Assembly: GCA_903953985.1 (NCBI GenBank)
Contig: CAJBLW010000152.1
Coordinates: forward strand, 1 to 6,439
Source: an uncultured Burkholderiales bacterium
GTDB taxonomy: Bacteria > Pseudomonadota > Gammaproteobacteria > Burkholderiales > Burkholderiaceae_C
Length of the DNA stretch: 6,439 nucleotides
Reading direction: 5' to 3'
A program made the position numbers and the translations under genes. Below are positions 1 to 5,240 of the stretch, piece after piece (position 1 is the first letter of the stretch; each line of letters begins with the position of its first letter). The notes beneath the pieces were generated by a model, which made no database searches, was not told the origin of the DNA, and worked only from the letters and a program-made list of their open reading frames with translations.

Positions 1-1432
1 CCAGCACCAGCGGTTCGTTCAGCGCCTGGGCCAAATCAATGCCCCAGCGTGCGAACTGCTGCGCGGATTGTTGGTGGATGCATTCGAGCGGCAGCAAAGC
101 GGGCCAGCCTTGCGTACGCAGCTGCCGCTCCAGAGCCTCTGCAAAGGCGCAAAACGCCGGGTACTGCCGATCACCAAAACCCAACACCGACACTGGGACT
201 TTGTTGACCTTGAGTTTGGAAATCAGCGCAAGCGCGCCGCTGGCATGAGCCGGGGCCTGGCCTTCACCATAGGTGGCCGCCAGCACCAACACCTGCCGTG
301 TGGCGGCGGTGGTTTGAAAATTCTCCAAGGCGCTGGTGTGCACGCGGTGGCCGCACTTTCTCAGCGTGTCTTGCAGTGTTTGGGCAAAACCCCAGGTGCT
401 GCCCCCCTCGCTGGCCACGAAGATGAGCACATCGGCCTGGGCCATGGGGGTGTTGCCCGTGATCTGGGGGGGCTGGCTGCGGGCTTGCCACCAGATGAAA
501 AAACCCGACAGCCAAAACAACAGCACGCTGGCCCCCGCGACACACAGCACCAAGGCCCACAGCCAAGCCGATTCGCCCGTGTGCAGCACCACGGCCAGAT
601 CGTTCACACGCTGCGCCAAGCTGGCGTCCTGCCACGCCAGCATTTGGCCCGAGTAGCGGTCAATCCAGCCCTGCCCCTGGGCGGTGGTGAGCTTCCAGGT
701 GTCTTCGGGGTCGGTGGCACTCGGAACATTCAACTTGCGCAAATCTTTGACCAGCAGGCTTTGCAGCGGGGCCAACTGCGCGCCGGGCAAGGCAGGCTGG
801 CTGGACACCACCGAAAGCACCTCCGGCTCAATCCCTGCATCCAGCGCCACCAGCCCCAAGGTCGATGCACTCAGGGTCAGCGCGGTGACAGACGTGAGCA
901 ACAAAACCAGCAGCACCACACGGCCGGTGAGCACATGGATGCGTTGCGGCAGCGTGCCGCGCACCTTCTTGGTCAGTCGCTGCCAGCCTCCCATGCGCCG
1001 CAGCAGCAGCACCAGCGCCGATGCGCACAGCACTGCCATGACCAGCGCAATGCCCGCTGCCAGCCAACGCCCGGCGTCACCCAGCAGCCATGAGCGGTGC
1101 AGGTTCTTCACCCAACGCGGCAGAACCGAGGCTTGCCAAGGGCCCAGCACCTGGCCATCGGCGGGGTCCACATAAGAGGCTTGCGGCTGCTCGCCAGCAA
1201 AACTGAACACCACGATGGCACCCGAGGGCAAGTGCCGGATTTCTTGGGCGTCCGGCACCGTGCGTGTCACGCGCTCGACCAAGGTGGCCACCGTCAAGTC
1301 GCCCGGTGCTGAGGGTGCCTGCCAAGCCTGCTGCACCGGGTCGATCGCCAAAATGGCACCACTGATGCCCAGCACCACCGCCAGTGTGCCCACGGTCAAG
1401 CCCAGCCAGCGATGAATCGCTTTCCAACTCAT
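1..1432 (-). CDS. PepSY-TM membrane flavoprotein reductase with flavodoxin domain (3' end beyond window)
   Basis: Likely an inner-membrane electron-transfer protein; 477 residues from ATG at 1432 are visible, open to the left edge. Predicted membrane segments lie at about residues 10-30, 122-145, 169-192 and 289-315. The basic loop at 145-165 (RRMGGWQRLTKK) fits the cytoplasmic side, so residues 31-120 and 193-288 should be periplasmic PepSY-type regions. His7 (IHRWLG), His112 (LHRSW), His166 (RIHVLTGR) and His284 (VVLHTGE) sit at the membrane faces, where haem ligands lie in PepSY-TM proteins. From about 333 a flavodoxin domain begins: FMN phosphate loop ASEGGSTWGFA (340-350), ATYGEGQAP (386-394) and VLGFGDRQYPAFC (416-428), resembling sulfite reductase or P450 reductase flavoproteins. 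Family knowledge suggests an FAD/NAD(P)H module follows outside the window. It starts 10 bases after the DUF2271 stop, so it is very probably co-transcribed. The natural acceptor is unknown; ferric reductase activity is one possibility. Confidence 0.9.
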   Translation of the reverse strand, partial: MSWKAIHRWLGLTVGTLAVVLGISGAILAIDPVQQAWQAPSAPGDLTVATLVERVTRTVPDAQEIRHLPSGAIVVFSFAGEQPQASYVDPADGQVLGPWQASVLPRWVKNLHRSWLLGDAGRWLAAGIALVMAVLCASALVLLLRRMGGWQRLTKKVRGTLPQRIHVLTGRVVLLVLLLTSVTALTLSASTLGLVALDAGIEPEVLSVVSSQPALPGAQLAPLQSLLVKDLRKLNVPSATDPEDTWKLTTAQGQGWIDRYSGQMLAWQDASLAQRVNDLAVVLHTGESAWLWALVLCVAGASVLLFWLSGFFIWWQARSQPPQITGNTPMAQADVLIFVASEGGSTWGFAQTLQDTLRKCGHRVHTSALENFQTTAATRQVLVLAATYGEGQAPAHASGALALISKLKVNKVPVSVLGFGDRQYPAFCAFAEALERQLRTQGWPALLPLECIHQQSAQQFARWGIDLAQALNEPLVL

Positions 1433-1442
1433 GCTCAAGCTT

Positions 1443-1919
1443 TTACTGAAGTTGAAAGGTCGCTGACTGGATGTAGGGTTTGCCGGCCTGTGGCTTGCCC
1501 GCATTCGCTTTGGTCAGCGGGATGCGGACCTCTGACGGGCTGTCGCGCATGTCTTCGGCGGCGGCATCGATGCGGATTTCATAGCCCGCGTCGATCAATG
1601 CATCCGCCAGATCGGCAGTGACCTTGAGGGTGCGGCCCGCGCCGACGCTGGCACCGGTGATGCCATCCAGACGTTTGGCATCACCGGCCGAGAGTCGGTA
1701 CCAATCCGATAAATGCTTGTGGTACTTGGCCTTGCCACCGGCGACCCAGAGGGTGCGCACATAGGCCCCCTTGGCATCGGTGAGGTAGGCCGCCAGGTAA
1801 GCACCGTCGCCGCCGTAATTCTTGAGCTGCGCGGTCAGCGTGACCGGGCGGCTGTATGCCAAGGGAGAAAAGACAAGTGCGCAGGCCGTGGCCACAAGGG
1901 ATAAAAGAGGTTTGGACAT
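1443..1919 (-). CDS. DUF2271 secreted protein with predicted ApbE flavinylation motif
   Basis: A 158-residue exported protein matching DUF2271 in length and motifs: NYGGDGAYLAAYLTD (34-48), LWVAGGKAKYHKHLSDWYR (57-75), DGITGASVGAGRTL (85-98) and AGYEIRIDAAAEDMRD (111-126). Residues 1-23 form a Sec-type signal peptide, probably cleaved after AYS. D85-G-I-T-G-A-S91 fits Dxx(S/T)GA(S/T), the sequence in which ApbE links FMN to the last Ser/Thr, as in RnfG and NqrC; Ser91 would be the acceptor. That makes a periplasmic flavin electron carrier the most attractive role, but flavinylation is inferred. It lies between the secreted PepSY protein (35-base gap) and the PepSY-TM flavoprotein (10-base gap). 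The ATG at 1919 is chosen because it gives the full signal peptide; the ribosome-binding site is weak (GGAAAA about 6 bases upstream). Confidence 0.9.
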   Translation of the reverse strand: MSKPLLSLVATACALVFSPLAYSRPVTLTAQLKNYGGDGAYLAAYLTDAKGAYVRTLWVAGGKAKYHKHLSDWYRLSAGDAKRLDGITGASVGAGRTLKVTADLADALIDAGYEIRIDAAAEDMRDSPSEVRIPLTKANAGKPQAGKPYIQSATFQLQ

Positions 1920-1954
1920 GGTGTTTTTTCCGTAAAGCCTGTTGAATGAAGAAC

Positions 1955-2272
1955 TTATGACGCTTCGCGTTCACTTTTTCGCTCGCGTAGATGCTCGTCT
2001 TGCTTGAGCTTCAAGACCTTGAGCGTTTCCGGGTCGATCTTGGCTTTGAATCTGCGGCCTTGCGCATCTGTGAATCGAATTTCATAACAGCCGTCGTCGA
2101 TCTTCAGCCGCTGAATCTGCCAGCCCTGCGCTGCAGCCATCTGCCGCACGGCATCGCGTGATTGCCAGCGATTGAGGGGTGCATCGCAATCGTCCTCGGC
2201 CAGGGCGGGCAAGGCGGCAAGGCCGAGCGACAACACCAGCAGCCCCAAGCTCAAAGTGCGGTTGCATTTCAT
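1955..2272 (-). CDS. Small secreted PepSY-like protein
   Basis: First gene of the three-gene redox operon, 105 residues. Residues 1-25 are a clear signal peptide (basic MKCNR, a hydrophobic leucine-rich core, ALA before the cleavage point), so the mature protein should be periplasmic. The mature part has the PepSY_2-type pattern: an N-terminal helix with WQSRDAVRQMAAAQGW (36-51), then strands around IQRLKIDDGCYEIRF (53-67) and RRFKAKIDPETLKVLKL (73-89). Cys29 and Cys62 could form a disulfide. The C-terminal tail (91-104) is highly charged. Small PepSY proteins of this kind often sit beside cytochromes or ferric-reductase-like proteins. Here the neighbours suggest an accessory or sensing role for the membrane electron-transfer system; its exact function is unknown. 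The ATG at 2272 is supported by AGGAG six bases upstream. Confidence 0.87.
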   Translation of the reverse strand: MKCNRTLSLGLLVLSLGLAALPALAEDDCDAPLNRWQSRDAVRQMAAAQGWQIQRLKIDDGCYEIRFTDAQGRRFKAKIDPETLKVLKLKQDEHLRERKSEREAS

Positions 2273-2278
2273 GGGAAG

Positions 2279-2283
2279 CTCCT
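2279..2283 (-). promoter_or_regulatory. Ribosome-binding site of the secreted PepSY gene
   Basis: The minus strand reads AGGAG followed by CTTCCC and then ATG. This is a near-ideal Shine-Dalgarno sequence with a six-base spacer. It is the strongest such site in the left half and fixes the start of the operon's first gene. Confidence 0.75.
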
Positions 2284-2416
2284 GTCAAGCCGGATCGAGC
2301 ATCAGGCTTTGGGTTGAGGGCATGGTGAAAAAGCCATGGGCATTCAGGCCAGATGGCGCATTCACATTCGATTCGCCGCTAATGCTCAATGATCAAGGTT
2401 CTTGTTCGAATCCAAG
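2284..2416. other. Leader and divergent intergenic region with short inverted repeats
   Basis: Stretch between the start of the secreted PepSY gene and the FNR-like box; no gene is seen in it. If transcription begins near 2382 on the minus strand, the operon has a leader of about 110 bases. Two small inverted repeats lie in it: CATGG (2321-2325) with CCATG (2334-2338) around an eight-base loop, and AAGCC (2287-2291) with GGCTT (2305-2309). Each stem is only five base pairs, so regulatory meaning is uncertain. No known riboswitch was recognised. Confidence 0.35.
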
Positions 2417-2430
2417 TTGATCAAAGTCAA
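2389..2430 (-). promoter_or_regulatory. Candidate FNR-dependent promoter of the PepSY/DUF2271 operon
   Basis: Read on the minus strand, the FNR-like box is centred at 2423.5. A class II FNR promoter places its box at -41.5, predicting a start near 2382 and a -10 element at 2389-2394. That hexamer reads GATCAT, matching TATAAT at four of six positions. The geometry therefore fits an activated promoter for the minus-strand operon. This is inference from spacing alone. Confidence 0.4.
2417..2430. promoter_or_regulatory. FNR/ANR-type binding site
   Basis: The sequence TTGATCAAAGTCAA matches TTGAT-N4-ATCAA at nine of ten defined positions; TTGAT-N4-GTCAA is a common form of the FNR/ANR/DNR box in beta- and gammaproteobacteria. 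It lies in the divergent region, so it could act on either side. On the plus strand a -41.5 placement predicts a start near 2465 with a poor -10 (TCAGAT) and a leader too short to contain the GAAGGA at 2461-2466. Activation of the minus-strand operon is therefore more likely than activation of the MgtC-family gene, which might instead be repressed or unaffected. Confidence 0.55.
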
Positions 2431-2479
2431 GGCTTGTCGCTGACCCTCATGGTCAGATGCGAAGGATGTTTGCTTTGTC

Positions 2480-3706
2480 ATGAACACCTCTGTGAATTGG
2501 ATCGGCTTGCTGACCGCCCTGGGGGTGGGCTTGCTGATCGGCGTGGTGCGCGAGCGCCGACACGAGCCAGATATGACCAAGGCTGGCACGCGGACGCACG
2601 CACTGGTGGCGATGCTCGGCTACGTGAGCTGGAGTTTGGGTACTTGGCCATTTGTGTCCACCGTCTTGGTGATCGGTGCGCTGGTGATCGGTGGCTATCA
2701 GGCCACCGCCCGAAGCGACCCTGGCCAGACGGGCGAGGTGGCATTGCTGGCGACACTGATGCTGTCGGCGCTGGCGCAGCAAAACCCGAGCTTGTCTGCG
2801 GCCCTCGGCGTATTGGCAGCCGCACTGCTGCAGGCCAAACACGCTTCGCAGCACATCACTCGTGTTCTGATCACGGATCAGGAGTTGCAAGACGCTCTCA
2901 TCTTGGCTGCCGCAGCACTGGTCGTGATGCCGCTGCTGTCGGACCAAGCGATCGACCCCTGGGGCGTGCTGCAAGCCACCAAGCTTTGGCGCATCGTGGT
3001 GCTGGTCATGGCGGTCGGCATGCTGGGCCATGTCGCGCAGCGAGCGCTGGGTGGTCGTTGGGGGATGCCACTGGCGGCATTCTTTTCGGGTTTTGTGTCC
3101 TCCACTGCCGTGGTCGTCAGCACGGGCCAGCGCGTGCGGGCAGGGCAAATCGATGCACTGCCTGCAGCGGCTTGTGCCCTGTTGGCCAATCTGGCGTCGT
3201 TGGCGCTGTTTGCCGGGGTGCTGGGGGCGGCCTCACCAACCTTGCTGATGGCCATGCGTTGGCCACTGGTCTTGGCAGGCCTAGGCTTGCTGTTGGTGGT
3301 GCTGTCCGCCTTGCGCCGCATCGAAGCGGGTGGTGTCAAGACCGAAACAGGGCATGCCTTCAAGCTCACCCATGCCATGGGCATGGCCAGCATGATTGCC
3401 TTGATGTCTTTGCTCGCTGCCTGGCTGCAACATGTTTTTGGCGATGTGGGTGTGCTCGTAGCAGCCCTGTGCGTGGCTTGGGTGGAAGTGCATGCTGCCG
3501 CTGCCAGCATCGCGCAACTGACACAAACAGGCGGCATGGCACCCGAGGTGGCGCATTGGGCCGTGGTGGCTGTCCTCGCCTCTAGTGCGCTGGCCAAAAC
3601 AGCCGTTGCCATCGCCAGCGGAGGTGTGCGCTACGGCCTGATTGTGGGCTTGGGATTGCTGGTCATGGTCGCTGGCGGTGCGGTTGGGGTCTTGTGGGCT
3701 GTTTGA
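2480..3706 (+). CDS. MgtC/SapB-DUF4010 family membrane protein
   Basis: A 408-residue polytopic inner-membrane protein. The N-terminal third has the MgtC/SapB signature: ALGVGLLIGVVRERR (13-27) then AGTRTHALVAMLG (35-47) and further hydrophobic helices to about 120. The C-terminal part from about 130 is DUF4010: DQELQDALILAAAALVVMPLL (133-153), GGRWGMPLAAFFSGFVSSTAVV (191-212), and a final SSALAKTAVAIASGG (368-382) followed by a last helix. Roughly ten or more membrane segments are visible and the length is normal for the family. MgtC relatives are linked to magnesium limitation and virulence, but the role of the MgtC-DUF4010 fusion is not established, so no substrate is assigned. No in-frame ATG, GTG or TTG lies just upstream of the ATG; GAAGGA at 2461-2466 is 13 bases away, a weak arrangement. 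The gene is divergent from the redox operon and convergent with the hydrolase gene. Confidence 0.88.
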   Translation: MNTSVNWIGLLTALGVGLLIGVVRERRHEPDMTKAGTRTHALVAMLGYVSWSLGTWPFVSTVLVIGALVIGGYQATARSDPGQTGEVALLATLMLSALAQQNPSLSAALGVLAAALLQAKHASQHITRVLITDQELQDALILAAAALVVMPLLSDQAIDPWGVLQATKLWRIVVLVMAVGMLGHVAQRALGGRWGMPLAAFFSGFVSSTAVVVSTGQRVRAGQIDALPAAACALLANLASLALFAGVLGAASPTLLMAMRWPLVLAGLGLLLVVLSALRRIEAGGVKTETGHAFKLTHAMGMASMIALMSLLAAWLQHVFGDVGVLVAALCVAWVEVHAAAASIAQLTQTGGMAPEVAHWAVVAVLASSALAKTAVAIASGGVRYGLIVGLGLLVMVAGGAVGVLWAV

Positions 3707-3746
3707 ATTGATTTTGATCAGTCAATGTCGGCGCCGGCACCACCGC
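3707..3746. other. Convergent intergenic gap, possible weak bidirectional terminator
   Basis: Only 40 bases separate the stops of the MgtC-family gene and the hydrolase gene. ATTGA (3707-3711) and TCAAT (3722-3726) can pair around a short loop, but the stem is AT-rich and no U-run follows. This is at best a weak terminator. Confidence 0.2.
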
Positions 3747-4691
3747 TCAATGTTGAATTTTCTGAGAAGGGTGATCTACGTCCCAGAACGGGTCAAGCTT
3801 TTTGGTGAAAGCGGGCAGGTCTTCAAAAAACGGCAGTGCGCCCCCTTCAACGGCATGAAACTGCCAGTTTTTTCTGCCTTCCACCGTATGCCGGCCACGG
3901 TAATCGGTGAAATCTCCGCGAGTGGCCATGGACACCCAGACTGGACCGTCCAGACCCTCATAAAGTTGGTTGATGTCGGTGCTGAACAAAAAGGCCGAGA
4001 CAAAATAAAAGGCCGCGTTGGCAGCGCCCGGCTGTCGCGAGGTCAGCAAACAATAACGCCAAAATGTTTCGTCGATATCTTCGGCGCCCCAAGTGCGCTT
4101 TAAAAAATACCGAATAACTCCGGGTCGGGTCAAGGTATCAAAAATGCCTTGGCGCCAGCAGTCCATCGTCAGCAAACGGTATAGCCAAGGCAAACCCAGC
4201 GTTCCACCATCTGGCCCATAGCGCAGTTTTCTTCCTCTAAAACCGGTCGGGCTGATCAGTGCAAGCCGGCGGATAGTTTGCGGCGCTTCGCATTTGGCAC
4301 GGGCTGCGAACTCGCTTGAGAGCGACACCGCCAACACATCTGCAGCTGCAGCGCCTTGCTCGGACTTCATGACTGCCAGCGCAGCATGCAAGGCGTCGGT
4401 CATCAAGCGCGGCGTGTACGGGCGGGCACTGCGGTCAGAAAAACCAAAACCCGGAAGTTCAAGAACGTACACCGGACGCTGTTGTCGGTAATGTTCAAAA
4501 AGGGGTGCAAGCTCAGCTGCTGAGGCTGCAGCGTTGATGCTGTGTACCAGCAACAGTGGCGGCAGTCCACATGTTTGGTCTTGAGGCCCAGCGCTGTAAA
4601 GGCTGATGCGGCCCGCCGGCGAGTCGATGTCGCGCCTCAGAGCGGATAAGGACAGCGGCAGAGCCAGCGATGGTGGAGATGATAAGTTCAC
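3747..4691 (-). CDS. Alpha/beta-hydrolase-fold protein lacking the usual catalytic histidine
   Basis: A 314-residue cytoplasmic protein of the alpha/beta-hydrolase fold. Visible elements are strand and oxyanion loop PPLLLVHSINAAAS (44-57), VYVLELPGFGFSDRS (74-88) as in many esterase-like members, the nucleophile elbow DVLAVSLSSEFAA (118-130) with Ser123 in an A-x-S-x-S context, and the acid region MATRGDFTDYRG (255-266) with Asp260. Where the family normally has a Gly-His-x-Pro type histidine, this protein has VEGGALPFFEDLPAF (281-295) with alanine; the nearest histidine is His279, four residues before Gly283. It may be catalytically altered, or use His279. The substrate is unknown. The start is GTG at 4691, directly after a G-run and without a good Shine-Dalgarno sequence; no internal ATG precedes the core fold. 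It follows the small membrane protein gene by 52 bases on the same strand, so co-transcription is likely. Confidence 0.8.
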   Translation of the reverse strand: MNLSSPPSLALPLSLSALRRDIDSPAGRISLYSAGPQDQTCGLPPLLLVHSINAAASAAELAPLFEHYRQQRPVYVLELPGFGFSDRSARPYTPRLMTDALHAALAVMKSEQGAAAADVLAVSLSSEFAARAKCEAPQTIRRLALISPTGFRGRKLRYGPDGGTLGLPWLYRLLTMDCWRQGIFDTLTRPGVIRYFLKRTWGAEDIDETFWRYCLLTSRQPGAANAAFYFVSAFLFSTDINQLYEGLDGPVWVSMATRGDFTDYRGRHTVEGRKNWQFHAVEGGALPFFEDLPAFTKKLDPFWDVDHPSQKIQH

Positions 4692-4699
4692 CCCCCCAT
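4691..4699 (-). repeat. Seven-G homopolymer at the hydrolase start
   Basis: The minus strand reads ATGGGGGGGTGAAC, a run of seven G (4691-4697) between an ATG and the GTG start. With seven G the ATG frame ends at once in TGA. With eight G the ATG would be in frame with the hydrolase and add three residues. The run could therefore affect translation by slippage, or reflect an assembly error. Confidence 0.6.
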
Positions 4700-4743
4700 G
4701 CTAAAGGCAATTTGTTGAGAATGTTATGAATGTGATGGGGTAT

Positions 4744-5007
4744 TTATTTGTATCTGCGGTAAAAATCCAAAGCGTGCGCCAGTCCAGCGAAGGCAAGGCA
4801 AACAAACACTTCGATGGGCAATTCAGGGGGCGATGCAAATCGAAGAGCAAGCATCAATAACCACCCGGGCAGCAGCCCTGCGCTGATGTCGGCAAAACGC
4901 AAACCGTTTTTTGTTTGGGTGCTTCTGACGCTCAAAAAGAGCCACTCGCAAAAGGTGAAAAGCAAAATCGCATCGACCCAGATGACAGGAAGGCTGTTGG
5001 CGGTCAA
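4744..5007 (-). CDS. Small hypothetical inner-membrane protein
   Basis: An 87-residue protein with three predicted membrane segments at about 8-27 (VIWVDAILLFTFCEWLFLSV), 40-57 (DISAGLLPGWLLMLALRF) and 65-82 (IEVFVCLAFAGLAHALDF). The tail is basic (YRRYK). I do not recognise the family. Acidic residues Asp12 and Glu21 lie within the first hydrophobic segment, which is unusual and could be functional. The start is TTG at 5007, chosen because GGAG lies seven bases upstream and an in-frame TAG occurs at 5044-5046 with no ATG between. The alpha/beta-hydrolase gene follows 52 bases downstream, so the pair is probably one transcript. It is accepted as a real gene because of the good ribosome-binding site, the coherent membrane pattern and its tight position. 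Confidence 0.68.
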   Translation of the reverse strand: MTANSLPVIWVDAILLFTFCEWLFLSVRSTQTKNGLRFADISAGLLPGWLLMLALRFASPPELPIEVFVCLAFAGLAHALDFYRRYK

Positions 5008-5012
5008 GGCGG

Positions 5013-5018
5013 TTCTCC
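5013..5018 (-). promoter_or_regulatory. Ribosome-binding site deciding a TTG start
   Basis: The minus strand reads GGAGAA, with the GGAG core (5015-5018) seven bases before TTG at 5007. There is no ATG or GTG start in this frame near the site, so this element is the main support for the TTG start of the small membrane protein. Confidence 0.6.
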
Positions 5019-5045
5019 GGTGTTGGTTGTCTTGAAAGTTTTTCT

Positions 5046-5051
5046 ATTATC
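5046..5051 (-). promoter_or_regulatory. Possible -10 element for the small membrane protein/hydrolase pair
   Basis: The minus strand reads GATAAT, five of six matches to TATAAT. It would place a transcription start near 5039, about 32 bases before the TTG codon, leaving room for the ribosome-binding site. The best -35 candidate is TTCAGA with a short 15-base spacer, so the promoter is weak or uses an activator. Confidence 0.35.
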
Positions 5052-5240
5052 GGTCGAGGAGGGCTGTCTGAAGCTGTCTTGGCGGTCCATCCGCAGGTCG
5101 CTGCGTTGTGGCCAACGCTGATTGGAAGAGGTGAGCCGACAAAACGTGATCGTCCAAGTGACAGAGGCAGTCAGTGGCAGTCAAATCAACTTCAGCGTCA
5201 ACACCTCTGCTTAAAATCAGGAGATGGGGATTGAATGAGA
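5052..5240. other. Intergenic stretch with no convincing gene
   Basis: Region between the permease stop and the candidate promoter of the next gene pair. One minus-strand frame stays open across it, but it is the continuation of an out-of-frame reading within the permease gene and has no start codon with a ribosome-binding site here. Two copies of GGCAGTCA (5166-5173, 5176-5183) are spaced ten bases apart. AGAGGTG (5127-5133) and CACCTCT (5202-5208) are inverted but far apart. No hairpin followed by a U-run was found after the permease gene. Confidence 0.4.

Noticed and set aside
68..1093. Open reading frame of 341 codons on the plus strand
   Set aside because: It is antisense to the PepSY-TM flavoprotein gene, whose frame shows clear domains. 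The product is a low-complexity, Gln/His/Arg-rich sequence typical of shadows in GC-rich genes.
2389..3585. Open reading frame of 398 codons overlapping the MgtC-family gene in another plus-strand frame
   Set aside because: The product is Gly/Arg/Cys-rich without membrane or domain pattern, while the other frame gives a coherent MgtC-DUF4010 protein.
2878..3612. Open reading frame of 244 codons on the minus strand within the MgtC-family gene
   Set aside because: Ala/Thr/Ser-rich antisense shadow with no recognisable motif.
3708..3721. FNR-like sequence TTGAT-TTTG-ATCAG
   Set aside because: It lies between two convergent gene ends with no promoter to serve, so it is more likely chance or part of a weak hairpin.
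5127..5208. Inverted repeat AGAGGTG/CACCTCT
   Set aside because: Only seven bases long with arms 68 bases apart; no mobile-element ends, target duplication or transposase are nearby.
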